From Bacteroidetes bacterium HGW-Bacteroidetes-7 (GTDB lineage Bacteria; Bacteroidota; Bacteroidia; Bacteroidales; UBA932), in contig PHDA01000023.1 of assembly GCA_002842465.1 (NCBI GenBank), positions 1-43,616 of the forward strand: 43,616 nucleotides of DNA, given 5' to 3'. Below the pieces are notes generated by a model that saw only the letters and a program-made list of their open reading frames with translations, was not told the DNA's origin and ran no database searches. This document shows positions 7,682 to 16,971 of this stretch, piece after piece (the first letter of the stretch is position 1; each line of letters begins with the position of its first letter). The translations under genes and the position numbers were made by a program.

Positions 7682-9412
7682 TTACAATTTATTGAAAAAA
7701 AATGATTTTTGCTTTTTCTTCATTAATTCATCCCTTTCGACAAATATTTTTTTCATGGTTTTCGGGTCAATCCCCGTATGAAAAGAAATAGATGATCTTG
7801 TCATTGGAGTTGGCGTAAAGTCCTGTACCTGTTCTAGTTCAATCTCAGATAAATAGGGATTCGAGGCAAGTTTCTTCATATCATTGATTGTACAACCCGG
7901 ATGTGAAGATATAAAATATGGGATTAACTGATACTTTAAATCAAAAATTTTATTTATCCTTTTAAATTCTTCGCTCAAAAATTTAAATCCCTCAAATGAT
8001 GGCTTGCCCATCGACTTCAAAACATGCTCCTCTGTATGTTCAGGAGCAACCTTTAATCGGCCGGACGTATGACTGATAATTAGCTCTTTAAAATACTCTT
8101 CCCCATCTTTGCTTAAGTAACCATAACCGTCAAGAAACAAATCATATCTGATGCCACTTGATATAAAAAATCTCTTAATGCCTTTAATTTTCTGAGCTTT
8201 TGAATATAGGTCAAGTAATGGTTTATGCGATATATCAAGGTTAGTGCATATGTTTGGGTAAATGCAGCTATCTCTTTTGCACTTTTCACAAAGAGAGATA
8301 ACCTTACCTTTCATCATATACATGTTAGCTGTAGGCCCTCCCAAATCAGAAACATTTCCTTTAAAACTATCCTTGGCAACAAGAAGCTTAAGTTCATCAA
8401 GGATGGATTCTTCTGATCTTGATACAACAAACTTACCCTGGTGAGCAGATATTGTACAAAAACTACAAGACCCGAAGCACCCCCTGTGTGTATTCACTGA
8501 GAACTTAATCATCTCAAAAGCGGGAATGTGCTTTCCTTTGTACCTTAAATGGGGCTCCCTTATGTAGGGTAGTTCGTAGAATTCATCAATGTCTCCATCC
8601 TTTTGAATGGGATATGGAGGGTTTATATGCACAAAGCTACTGCCGTACTGTTCAATTAAATGAGACGGATTAAAACTGTTTGACTCCTTTTCAATTATAT
8701 TGAAATTTTGCACAAATAGCACTTTATCATTTAAAACAGACTCAAAAGAGTATAATTTCTTAATATTAGTGTTCTTTGTGTTGCTTGTGTCAGAAACATA
8801 GCCAACCTGAGGTATGTTTCTAAGTTCATACTCTGAACCTCCCCTTTCAATGACGGCAGCAATATCTCTGATAGCCTGTTCTCCCATACCGTAGACAAGC
8901 AAATCGGCACCGGATTCAATCAGAATTGATGGTTTTATTTTATCTTGCCAGTAATCGTAATGTGCCAGCCTTCTTAACGATGCTTCAACTCCACCAATTA
9001 CTACCGGAACGTCGGGGAAAAGTTGCTTAAGAATTTTTGTATATACCGTAACCGCATAATCGGGCCTTTGACCTGATTTTCCCTCCGGAGTATATGCGTC
9101 GTTGCTGCGTATTCTTCTTGCTGCGGTGTAATGATTTACCATCGAATCCATTACACCAGCATTTACGCCAAAAAAGAGTCTGGGTCTTCCAAGCTTTTTA
9201 AAATCTCTTAAATCATCTCTCCAGTTAGGTTGAGGAACTATTGCAACCCTGTATCCACAACTTTCTAGATATCTTCCAATTACAGCTGTTCCAAAAGATG
9301 GATGGTCAACATAGGCATCTCCTGTAAACAAGATAATGTCTATGTAGTCCCAACCTAAAGATTCGATCTCTTTTTTTGAGGTTGGCAAAAATCCTCTGTT
9401 TTCCGGAACCAT
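7682..9412 (-). CDS. YgiQ family radical SAM protein
   Basis: The 576-residue protein has a B12-binding-like N-terminal region (IDIILFTGDAYVDHPSFG, GVEASLRRLAHYD) as in YgiQ, and a radical SAM core with Cys312, Cys316 and Cys319 (GCFGSCSFC) as 4Fe-4S ligands in the CxxxCxxC pattern. A second cysteine group, CEKCKRDSCIYPNIC, follows the core. The reaction of YgiQ is unknown to me. Its ATG lies two bases after the argS stop, so it is the last gene of the AGCS-argS-ygiQ operon. The C-terminus is short compared with family members that carry an extra arginine-rich extension. Confidence 0.9.
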   Translation of the reverse strand: MVPENRGFLPTSKKEIESLGWDYIDIILFTGDAYVDHPSFGTAVIGRYLESCGYRVAIVPQPNWRDDLRDFKKLGRPRLFFGVNAGVMDSMVNHYTAARRIRSNDAYTPEGKSGQRPDYAVTVYTKILKQLFPDVPVVIGGVEASLRRLAHYDYWQDKIKPSILIESGADLLVYGMGEQAIRDIAAVIERGGSEYELRNIPQVGYVSDTSNTKNTNIKKLYSFESVLNDKVLFVQNFNIIEKESNSFNPSHLIEQYGSSFVHINPPYPIQKDGDIDEFYELPYIREPHLRYKGKHIPAFEMIKFSVNTHRGCFGSCSFCTISAHQGKFVVSRSEESILDELKLLVAKDSFKGNVSDLGGPTANMYMMKGKVISLCEKCKRDSCIYPNICTNLDISHKPLLDLYSKAQKIKGIKRFFISSGIRYDLFLDGYGYLSKDGEEYFKELIISHTSGRLKVAPEHTEEHVLKSMGKPSFEGFKFLSEEFKRINKIFDLKYQLIPYFISSHPGCTINDMKKLASNPYLSEIELEQVQDFTPTPMTRSSISFHTGIDPKTMKKIFVERDELMKKKQKSFFFNKL

Positions 9413-9414
9413 TT

Positions 9415-11193
9415 TTACATTCTATCGGGTAATGTGATCCCAAGTATTCCCATTGCCTTCCTTAAAACTTGGGCAATTGAGTTAATCAAAACAAGTCTCT
9501 GTGACCTCGCTTTAGCACTCTCTTCTTTGAGAATTGATACCTCATGGTAGAACTGATTGAACTCTTTTGCAAGATCGTATGCATAATTTGCAATTATTGC
9601 AGGAGAGTGTTCTTTACCGGCCTCTCTTATCTTCTCGGGAAAGAGGTTAAGAATTTTAATGATCTCTATCTCTTTAGGGCTGAGTTCATTTCGGGACATT
9701 TCTGACGTAATATTCATCTCACCGGCTTTTCTTAAAATTGACATTATCCTGGCGTGAGTATATTGAATGAACGGACCGGTATTTCCATTAAAGTCAATAG
9801 ACTCTTTTGGATCAAACAGCATCGTTTTTTTAGGGTCAACCTTGATTATGAAATATTTAAGCGCTCCAAGTCCCAATATTTCAAATACATAATTTTGCTC
9901 TTCAGGACTCATGTTTTCAAGTTTCCCCAACTCAAGAGAGGTTTCTCTTGCTGTATTAACCATGTTTTCAATCAGATCATCAGCATCAACAACTGTGCCC
10001 TCTCTCGATTTCATTTTTCCCTCCGGAAGTTCTACCATACCATAAGAGAGATGATATAAATTTTCTGCCCAATCAAAACCGAGTTTTTTAAGAAGAAGTT
10101 TAAGAACCTGAAAATGGTAATTTTGCTCATTACCAACAACATATATATGTTCATTCAGGTTATATTCCGAAAATCTTTGGTGAGCAGTTCCAAGGTCCTG
10201 AGTCATATATACAGATGTGCCATCGGCTCTTAAAAGTAACTTCTCATCCAACCCGTCCGGAGTAAGGTCGCACCATACAGAGCCATCCTCTTTTTGATAA
10301 AAGACCCCTTTTTTAAGTCCCTCTTGAACAAGAGCTTTTCCAAGCAGATAAGTTTCAGACTCGTAGTAGGTTTTTTCAAACGAAACCCCCATCCTTTTGT
10401 AGGTCTTTTCAAATCCCTCATAAACCCATGCGTTCATCATTTTCCAAAGACTCACAACATCATTGTCACCATCTTCCCATTTTACAAGCATCTCCTGTGC
10501 CTCTTTAAGAATTGGAGCACTCTTTTCTGCCTCATCTTCACTAATACCTTTTGCCTTAAGTTCTTCTATCTGCTTTTTAAGAAGATTGTTAAATGCAACA
10601 TAGTATTTGCCTACAAGATGATCTCCCTTAATGTCTGAGCTTGCGGGAGACTCTCCGTTTGCAAGTTTCTGCCAGGCAATCATAGATTTACAAATATGAA
10701 TACCTCTATCGTTTACCAGATTAACCTTTAAAACTTTATGGCCGTTTGCTTCAAGAACCTTTGCGACAGACCAACCCAGAAGATTGTTTCTTATATGACC
10801 AAGGTGCAGTGGTTTGTTTGTGTTAGGGGAGGAGAATTCAACCATAACGGTTTTACCTGATTCAGGTTGCTGACCGAAATCCTCTGATGCTGCAATAACC
10901 GAAAAAACATTCAACCAGTATTTCCAAGATAACTTAATATTAAGAAAACCTTTTACAACATTAAAATTTTCTACATCGGGACAATTTGCATTGATGTAAT
11001 TGCCAATATCTACTCCGGTTTGTTCAGGTGATTTTTTGGAAATCTTTAGCAAAGGGAACATCACAGCTGTAATGTCTCCTTCAAACTCTTTTCGTGTGGC
11101 CTGTGTCTGAACTAAATTAGATTCAGGATCAACTCCGTAGAGTGACACTATGGCCTCTTTTACTTTTTGGGATATCAATTGTTCTGGATTCAT
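9415..11193 (-). CDS. argS: Arginyl-tRNA synthetase
   Basis: This class I synthetase of 592 residues charges tRNA-Arg. The N-terminal Add1 domain is followed by the catalytic core with SSPNTNKPLHLGH (HIGH motif, His130 and His133) and later GKMKSREGTVV in the place of KMSKS. The C-terminal helical DALR anticodon-binding domain contains YTHARIMSILRKA and ends ILGITLPDRM. All conserved parts are present and the length is normal. It sits six bases after the AGCS symporter and two bases before ygiQ. Confidence 0.97.
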   Translation of the reverse strand: MNPEQLISQKVKEAIVSLYGVDPESNLVQTQATRKEFEGDITAVMFPLLKISKKSPEQTGVDIGNYINANCPDVENFNVVKGFLNIKLSWKYWLNVFSVIAASEDFGQQPESGKTVMVEFSSPNTNKPLHLGHIRNNLLGWSVAKVLEANGHKVLKVNLVNDRGIHICKSMIAWQKLANGESPASSDIKGDHLVGKYYVAFNNLLKKQIEELKAKGISEDEAEKSAPILKEAQEMLVKWEDGDNDVVSLWKMMNAWVYEGFEKTYKRMGVSFEKTYYESETYLLGKALVQEGLKKGVFYQKEDGSVWCDLTPDGLDEKLLLRADGTSVYMTQDLGTAHQRFSEYNLNEHIYVVGNEQNYHFQVLKLLLKKLGFDWAENLYHLSYGMVELPEGKMKSREGTVVDADDLIENMVNTARETSLELGKLENMSPEEQNYVFEILGLGALKYFIIKVDPKKTMLFDPKESIDFNGNTGPFIQYTHARIMSILRKAGEMNITSEMSRNELSPKEIEIIKILNLFPEKIREAGKEHSPAIIANYAYDLAKEFNQFYHEVSILKEESAKARSQRLVLINSIAQVLRKAMGILGITLPDRM

Positions 11194-11199
11194 TTTATT

Positions 11200-12555
11200 C
11201 TATTTTGAAAAATATCTTTTCATCTCCTTTTTAACCTTGGGAGATAAAACAAGCAAGGTGAACATGGTAGGTATTGCCATTAAGGCATAAGCGCTGTCAA
11301 TAACTCCTACTACAACATCAAGTGAAATAACAGCTCCAACAACAAGCATAATTAAGAAAAAGTAATTATAATAGTTGGCATATTTTGCTCCGATCAAAAA
11401 GTTGGTACATTTTACTCCGTAGTATGAATATGAAAACATGGTTGAGAAGGCAAATATCACAACCATAATCATAAGTAAATAGTGACCCAGTCCAGGTATT
11501 GAGGCCTCAAATGAGCCCAGTGCAACCTCAATTCCTCTTATCTGTTCGGTATCATAGGTACCATTAATTAAAATTGCAAGAGCAGTTAAAGTACACACCA
11601 AACCGGAGTCTATTGAAGGCCCAATCATTGCAACAAGCCCCTCTTTAACGGGTTCGTTATTTTTAGATGCTCCGTGCATCATTGAGGCTGTACCTACACC
11701 TGCTTCGTTAACAAAAGCAGCTCTTCTAGCTCCAATTACTATTGCTGTACCGGCAAGCCCACCTGCTCCGGCCTGCAGATCAAACGCTCCATCAAAAATT
11801 GAGGCAAAAACCGCTGGAACTACAGGAAGATTTGTCAGAACAATATACGCCACTAATACGAAGTACATCGCTACCATTGCAGGTACAACTCTTGCCGAAA
11901 CTTTTGAAATTCTTTTAATACCTCCCAAAACCACAATAGAGACAAGCAAACATATTATAATTCCGATAATTAATCTCAATAAAAGGGTATTTTCTATCCC
12001 TGCAGGTGTGGTTACTACAGTTGTAATAGCTTCAGTAAGTTGATTGGCTTGCATAAGACATAGTGTACCTATGAGGCCAAAAACAGAAAAGAAAACGGCC
12101 ATTGGCCTCCACTTTTCCCCCAGCCCCTTGGTAATCATATACATGGGTCCTCCCTGATATTCGCCTGCAGAATCTTTTCCTTTGAACATAATTGTAAGAG
12201 TTCCCTCAAAAAATTTAGTAGCCATACCCACAATCGCACTAACCCACATCCAGAATATTGCGCCCGGTCCACCCATCGTAAGTGCAACTGCCACTCCTGA
12301 GATATTTCCCATACCAACAGTTGCAGCAATGGCACTTGTAAGTGCCTCAAAAGAACTTATCTGACCCGGTGCATCCTTGTCTTTGCCACCTTTAAGTGAT
12401 TTCAACGCTTTAATATAATATCTGAATGGCACAAATCCGGAATATATCAGGAAGTAAAGCCCACCTCCAATTAACAGTAAGAAAAGGGGCATGCCCCAAA
12501 TCCAGTTGCTGAACGAAACAATTCCGCTACCAATTGCATTCCAGAAATTTGTCAT
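11200..12555 (-). CDS. Sodium:alanine (AGCS) family amino-acid symporter
   Basis: This polytopic inner-membrane protein of 451 residues belongs to the alanine/glycine:cation symporter family. The signature GQISSFEALTSAIAATVGMG and the following GNISGVAVALTMGGPGAIFW are typical, as is GARRAAFVNEAGVGTASMMH later. It should import alanine, glycine or a related amino acid with Na+. It is the promoter-proximal gene of an operon with argS and ygiQ, preceded by TATCTTTG at 12588-12581. Confidence 0.93.
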   Translation of the reverse strand: MTNFWNAIGSGIVSFSNWIWGMPLFLLLIGGGLYFLIYSGFVPFRYYIKALKSLKGGKDKDAPGQISSFEALTSAIAATVGMGNISGVAVALTMGGPGAIFWMWVSAIVGMATKFFEGTLTIMFKGKDSAGEYQGGPMYMITKGLGEKWRPMAVFFSVFGLIGTLCLMQANQLTEAITTVVTTPAGIENTLLLRLIIGIIICLLVSIVVLGGIKRISKVSARVVPAMVAMYFVLVAYIVLTNLPVVPAVFASIFDGAFDLQAGAGGLAGTAIVIGARRAAFVNEAGVGTASMMHGASKNNEPVKEGLVAMIGPSIDSGLVCTLTALAILINGTYDTEQIRGIEVALGSFEASIPGLGHYLLMIMVVIFAFSTMFSYSYYGVKCTNFLIGAKYANYYNYFFLIMLVVGAVISLDVVVGVIDSAYALMAIPTMFTLLVLSPKVKKEMKRYFSK

Positions 12556-12580
12556 AAAGTATCAGGTATTATTAATTAGG

Positions 12581-12588
12581 CAAAGATA
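12581..12588 (-). promoter_or_regulatory. -7 element for the AGCS-argS-ygiQ operon
   Basis: TATCTTTG on the minus strand, 25 bases before the symporter ATG, matches TAnnTTTG exactly. The -33 TTTG is not evident. Confidence 0.55.
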
Positions 12589-12599
12589 ATATTTCATTT

Positions 12600-13826
12600 T
12601 TATGAAGCTTCATCATCCTTTGTTAATCCCAGCTTACTGGCTACATAATTTACAGTAGTTCCCTGAATGAGCAATGAAACAATAGTTACAAAAAAGACTA
12701 TGTTAAAGATAAGCCCCGATTTATCGATTCCCGCTAGTAAAGGGTATGTTGCAAAAACTATTGGTACTGCCCCTCTGAGCCCCACCCAGGAGACAAAATG
12801 TTTAGATCTGTTTGAAATACTTTTAAAAGGAATCAACGAAAGAAAAACAGCAAACGGACGTGAAATTATAATTAGCGAAAAAGCTATAAATAAACCAATT
12901 GCAGCAACCTCATAAGTGATAAGGTCTGTTGGATTTACGAGAAGACCGAGAGTCAAAAACAGTATTAGCTGACTAAGCCAGGCAATGCTGTCAAAAAAGT
13001 TGTATGCGGTCTCATCACATTGAACTTTGCTGTTTCCAATTGTTAGACCCGCCACATAAACAGCGAGGAACCCGTTTCCATATATAAGATCAGTGAATGA
13101 AAAAGTAAAGAAAAGCGATGCTAATAATAAAACATGGTAGAGCGACTTACTTTCAAAACTAATCTTTCTCACAATTAAAAGTGTGAGTTTAGCTATCAGG
13201 TAACCGCAAATTGCTCCTATTCCAAACTGCATTAACAGGCTGAAAACAAATGATAATGTTCCTGTATCGCCTGACTGAACCATTTTAAGAAAAAGTATAG
13301 TTAGCATAAATGCCATAGGATCGTTGCTACCGCTTTCAAGCTCTAAAAGTGGTTTAAGATTTCCTTTAAGTTTTACCCCTTTTGACCTTAGTATAGAAAA
13401 AACAGAGGCCGAATCGGTAGATGACATTATTGCTGCAAGCAGTAATGACTCAGGGAGTGTAAATGTAACAATGCGGGTGAAAAAATTTGATAGAAAAAAG
13501 ATTATACCTCCGGTGAAAAATGTCGTAAGCATAACACCCAATGAAGAGAGTAAAATTCCTGAAGTTAATACGGGCTTGATGTCGGAAATCTTAGTATCCA
13601 TACCTCCGGAAAAAAGAATGATACTCAACGCTACCAGACCTACAAACTGTGTAGCATATGGGCTATTAAACTCTATTCCAAAACCGTCACTGCCAAATAT
13701 CATTCCTACACTCAGAAAGAGCAACAAAACAGGGACTCCGAAACGATTACCTGCTTTACCGGCAATAATACTGACAAACAACAAAACTGAACCAATCAGT
13801 AATATGTTTTCGGTTGTAAGATTCAT
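12600..13826 (-). CDS. CPA-type (NhaP2-like) K+ or Na+/H+ antiporter, membrane domain only
   Basis: The 408-residue protein is almost wholly hydrophobic with about 12 helices. It starts LLIGSVLLFVSIIAGKAGNR and contains the conserved SSTDSASVFSILR and ESGSNDPMAF motifs, whose acidic residues carry ions in CPA1 antiporters, plus SWVGLRGAVPIVFATYPLL. It should exchange a monovalent cation for protons and help pH or osmotic homeostasis. It ends at LGLTKDDEAS, right after the last helix, without the TrkA-C or RCK-like regulatory tail of NhaP2/CvrA. It has its own TATCTTTG promoter element. Confidence 0.87.
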   Translation of the reverse strand: MNLTTENILLIGSVLLFVSIIAGKAGNRFGVPVLLLFLSVGMIFGSDGFGIEFNSPYATQFVGLVALSIILFSGGMDTKISDIKPVLTSGILLSSLGVMLTTFFTGGIIFFLSNFFTRIVTFTLPESLLLAAIMSSTDSASVFSILRSKGVKLKGNLKPLLELESGSNDPMAFMLTILFLKMVQSGDTGTLSFVFSLLMQFGIGAICGYLIAKLTLLIVRKISFESKSLYHVLLLASLFFTFSFTDLIYGNGFLAVYVAGLTIGNSKVQCDETAYNFFDSIAWLSQLILFLTLGLLVNPTDLITYEVAAIGLFIAFSLIIISRPFAVFLSLIPFKSISNRSKHFVSWVGLRGAVPIVFATYPLLAGIDKSGLIFNIVFFVTIVSLLIQGTTVNYVASKLGLTKDDEAS

Positions 13827-13847
13827 TTATTTATAGATGCTTCCTTG

Positions 13848-13855
13848 CAAAGATA
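13848..13855 (-). promoter_or_regulatory. -7 element for the antiporter gene
   Basis: TATCTTTG on the minus strand lies 21 bases before the antiporter ATG. It directly follows the M3-peptidase terminator, whose T run it nearly touches, so termination and re-initiation are packed into about 60 bases. Confidence 0.55.
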
Positions 13856-13856
13856 A

Positions 13857-13885
13857 TAAAAAAAGGGCACCTTTTTGGGTGCCCT
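13857..13885 (-). terminator. Rho-independent terminator after the M3 peptidase gene
   Basis: The stem AGGGCACC (13864-13871) with GGTGCCCT (13878-13885) encloses a six-base loop. On the minus strand a T run follows, giving a strong terminator 28 bases after the stop codon. Confidence 0.88.
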
Positions 13886-13912
13886 CTATATGTAAAAAGT
13901 ATAAAACAGTAT

Positions 13913-16024
13913 CTATTTAAGACCTCTGTTTTTAAGCAGAGCGTCAATTCCCGGCTCATTTCCGCGGAAGTTAACGTAAAGTTTCATAGCCTCATCCTGA
14001 CCGGCTCTAGCAAGAACCTCCTTACGGAATTTAGCTGCAACCTCTTTGTTAAATATATCGCCTGTCTCAACAAAAGCCTGATATGCATCGCTGTCAAGAA
14101 CCTCAGCCCAGATATACGAGTAGTAACCGGCAGTGTATCCGCCACCAAATGTATGGCTGAAATATGTGCTCCTATATCTTGGTGGTATTTGAGAAATCAG
14201 ACCAAGTTTATTCATTGAACTCTCTTCAAACTTAAGAACATCAAGATTTTCAGGAATAGTCTTAAGAATGTGGAAATCCATATCAAGGAATGAAGCGGCA
14301 AGATATTCGGTAGTAGCAAAGCCCTGACCATATTTTCCTGCTTTTTCCATTTTGTCTATCAGCTCCTGCGGAATAACTTCGCCGGTCTCATAGTGTTTTG
14401 CATATACCTTAAGCACTTGTGGCTCGAATGCCCAATGCTCCATAATTTGAGAAGGAAGTTCAACAAAATCTCTCGTCATACCACCTACTCCATAATAGCG
14501 TACATCTTTCAACAAGCTTGCAAGAGCGTGACCGAATTCGTGGAAGAAGGTTTCAACCTCATCTGTACTCAAAAGAGCCGGTTTGTCGCCTGCAGGTCTA
14601 GTGAAATTACCTACGATAGTTACAAGAGGAGCTACCCTTTCTCCATCTTTGTAAACCTGAGAGCGGAAACCACCGCACCAAGCACCACCTCTTTTTGCTC
14701 CGGGACGGGCAAACATATCCATAAACAGAATTCCAAGGTGTGTGCCATCAGCATCTTTACACTCAAATGCAGTAGCCTCAGAGTGAGGAAGCGGAACATT
14801 TTCGACCTGTGTAAAGGTAATGCCATAAAGGCTGTTAGCTACGTAAAAAATACCATCTCTTACATTATCAATCATAAAGTAAGGACGCAACTGATCGTCA
14901 CTTAGGTTAAATTTACTTGCCATAGCCTTTTCGAAGTAGAATCTCCAATCGTAAGCCTCAAGTTTGTCAATTTTGTCACCATTTTCCTTAACAACCAGAT
15001 CCATATCAGCAAGTTCTCTCTTTGCAGAAGCAAGAGCAGGTTTCCAAAGCTGGTTAAGAAGATTGTAAACTGCAGCAGGAGTTTTTGCCATTCTGCTTTC
15101 CAGTTGATAGTCAGCAAAAGATTCAAATCCAAGAATATTTGCTCTCTGAAGTCTGAGGTTAACAAGCTTTGCTATAACCTCTTTATTATCATACTCATTA
15201 TTATTATTGCACCTGTTAAGATAGGCATTGAGTATCTCTTTTCTAAGTTCTCTTTTTTCAGACTGCTGAAGGAATGGAATAATACTTGGGTTATCCAGGC
15301 CAAAAACCCATTTTCCGTTGTAAACCGAGTCTTTTTCGCCGCTTTTTGCAGCAGCTGTTTTTAATGCTTCTGACAAACCTGCAAGATCTGCTTCGTTATC
15401 AATTACAAGTTTAAAGCCATTAGTCTCTGCTAGTAAGTTTTGGCCAAATGCAAGTTGAAGTGCAGATATTTCAGAATTGATTAGTTTAAGTTCCTCTTTT
15501 TTATCCTCAGCCAGTTCAGCTCCACTTCTAACAAAACCTTTATACATCTCTGTCAAGAGTCTCATTTGCTCTTCGTTAAGGTTAAGAGAATCTTTCATAT
15601 CGTGAACAGCCTTTACCCTTAGAAACAGGCCAGCATTGAGGCTGATCTCGTTAAAGTGTTTACTGGTCAAAGGAGAAAGCTCTTTGGCCAAAGCTAAAAC
15701 TTCAGGGTTGGCATTTACCGAATTAAGACTAGAAAAGACAGGTGAAATTTTGCTTAAAAGAGCTCCTGAATTGTCATATGCAACAATAGTATTGTCAAAA
15801 TCAGGTGCCTCAGTGTTGTTCACAATTGCGTCTATTTCAGACATGTGAACCTCCATAGCCTGAAGATAGGCAGGCATATAATGTTCGAGCTTTATCTCCT
15901 CAAAAGGAGGAATTCCGAAAGGGGTATTCCATTCGGCCAGAAGTGGATTAACATCCGCCTTCTTTTCTGTACAAGAGGTAAAAAGCACCCCGGCAGCAAG
16001 TGCCATATAAAAGAAATTTTTCAT
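13913..16024 (-). CDS. M3 family metallopeptidase (Dcp-like) lipoprotein
   Basis: The 703-residue zinc peptidase has the M3 active-site motif HEFGH (His495-His499) in FFHEFGHALASLL, and family blocks such as FFEKAMASKFNLSDDQLRPY and PPRYRSTYFSHTFGGGYTAG. It resembles peptidyl-dipeptidase Dcp, which removes C-terminal dipeptides. The start has a lipoprotein signal with lipobox LFTSC (Cys18), so it is probably anchored in the cell envelope, unlike cytosolic E. coli Dcp. It begins 26 bases after the rpoD stop and ends in a strong terminator. Together with the S46 peptidase it supports a peptide-degrading lifestyle. I am less sure of exo- versus endopeptidase activity. Confidence 0.92.
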   Translation of the reverse strand: MKNFFYMALAAGVLFTSCTEKKADVNPLLAEWNTPFGIPPFEEIKLEHYMPAYLQAMEVHMSEIDAIVNNTEAPDFDNTIVAYDNSGALLSKISPVFSSLNSVNANPEVLALAKELSPLTSKHFNEISLNAGLFLRVKAVHDMKDSLNLNEEQMRLLTEMYKGFVRSGAELAEDKKEELKLINSEISALQLAFGQNLLAETNGFKLVIDNEADLAGLSEALKTAAAKSGEKDSVYNGKWVFGLDNPSIIPFLQQSEKRELRKEILNAYLNRCNNNNEYDNKEVIAKLVNLRLQRANILGFESFADYQLESRMAKTPAAVYNLLNQLWKPALASAKRELADMDLVVKENGDKIDKLEAYDWRFYFEKAMASKFNLSDDQLRPYFMIDNVRDGIFYVANSLYGITFTQVENVPLPHSEATAFECKDADGTHLGILFMDMFARPGAKRGGAWCGGFRSQVYKDGERVAPLVTIVGNFTRPAGDKPALLSTDEVETFFHEFGHALASLLKDVRYYGVGGMTRDFVELPSQIMEHWAFEPQVLKVYAKHYETGEVIPQELIDKMEKAGKYGQGFATTEYLAASFLDMDFHILKTIPENLDVLKFEESSMNKLGLISQIPPRYRSTYFSHTFGGGYTAGYYSYIWAEVLDSDAYQAFVETGDIFNKEVAAKFRKEVLARAGQDEAMKLYVNFRGNEPGIDALLKNRGLK

Positions 16025-16050
16025 GTGTATTGAGTGTTTGATTGTTTTGG

Positions 16051-16911
16051 TTATCCGAGGTAAGATTTAAGAAGTTTACTTCTTGCACTGTGCCTGAGTC
16101 TTCGGATTGCCTTCTCTTTGATCTGACGTACCCTCTCCCTGGTTAGTCCAAAGTACTCGCCTATCTCTTCCAATGTCATTTCACTTGTACCGATACCGAA
16201 GAAATATTTTACAATATCTCTCTCCCGTTCGGTTAATGTAGATAGAGCTCTCTCGATCTCTTTGTTAAGTGACTCGTTTACAAGGCCCCTGTCCGCATTG
16301 GGAGAGTCACTGTTTACAAGCACGTCAAGAAGGTTATTGTCTTCTCCGTCAACAAACGGAGCATCTACTGAGACATGTCTGCCGGAAACTCTTAGAGTAT
16401 CAGCAATCTTCTCTTTTGGAATGTCAAGAATCTCTGCCAGCTCTTCTGAAGATGGCATTCTTTCGTTCTCCTGTTCGAACTTAGAAAGTGCTTTGTTGAT
16501 TTTGTTGAGGGACCCAACCTGGTTAAGAGGTAATCTGACAATTCTTGATTGTTCGGCAAGAGCCTGTAATATCGATTGTCTTATCCACCAAACAGCATAG
16601 GAGATAAACTTGAATCCTCTGGTCTCATCAAATTTCTCTGCTGCTTTGATCAGGCCGAGGTTTCCTTCGTTTATTAAGTCAGGCAGACTTAACCCCTGAT
16701 TTTGATATTGTTTAGCTACAGATACAACGAAACGAAGGTTAGCCCTTGTTAGTTTTTCAAGGGCCTCCTGATCTCCTTTTCGTATCCTTTGAGCTAATTC
16801 AACTTCGTCTTCTACTGTTATAAGTTCCTCCCTACCAATCTCTTGAAGATATTTATCAAGAGATGCGCTCTCTCTGTTTGTAATAGATTTGGTAATCTTT
16901 AGTTGTCTCAT
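16051..16911 (-). CDS. rpoD: Primary RNA polymerase sigma factor (RpoD/SigA)
   Basis: This is the 286-residue short primary sigma factor characteristic of Bacteroidota. Region 1.2 begins [20 protein letters not shown], region 2 contains [19 protein letters not shown] and the -10 recognition helix [15 protein letters not shown], and region 3 and region 4 follow with [20 protein letters not shown], the -35 recognition helix-turn-helix. Region 1.1 is absent. In this phylum this sigma factor recognises TTTG/TAnnTTTG promoters, which are seen repeatedly in this window. Upstream is a candidate -7 element TAATTTTG. Confidence 0.97.
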   Translation of the reverse strand: MRQLKITKSITNRESASLDKYLQEIGREELITVEDEVELAQRIRKGDQEALEKLTRANLRFVVSVAKQYQNQGLSLPDLINEGNLGLIKAAEKFDETRGFKFISYAVWWIRQSILQALAEQSRIVRLPLNQVGSLNKINKALSKFEQENERMPSSEELAEILDIPKEKIADTLRVSGRHVSVDAPFVDGEDNNLLDVLVNSDSPNADRGLVNESLNKEIERALSTLTERERDIVKYFFGIGTSEMTLEEIGEYFGLTRERVRQIKEKAIRRLRHSARSKLLKSYLG

Positions 16912-16935
16912 TTATACATTATAGGTAATATCCGG

Positions 16936-16943
16936 CAAAATTA
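16936..16943 (-). promoter_or_regulatory. Candidate -7 element for rpoD
   Basis: TAATTTTG on the minus strand fits TAnnTTTG and lies 24 bases before the rpoD ATG. No good -33 TTTG is visible and the region is AT-rich, so this is moderate evidence. Confidence 0.4.
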
Positions 16944-16971
16944 ATAAAAAAATGGCACATGCTGAAAAAAA

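Noticed and set aside
13324..13836. 170-codon open frame on the plus strand
   Set aside because: It is antisense to the antiporter gene, has no family features and follows the codon bias of the real gene on the other strand.
14393..14905. 170-codon open frame on the plus strand
   Set aside because: It is antisense to the M3 peptidase active-site region, which is fully conserved; the open frame is a by-product.
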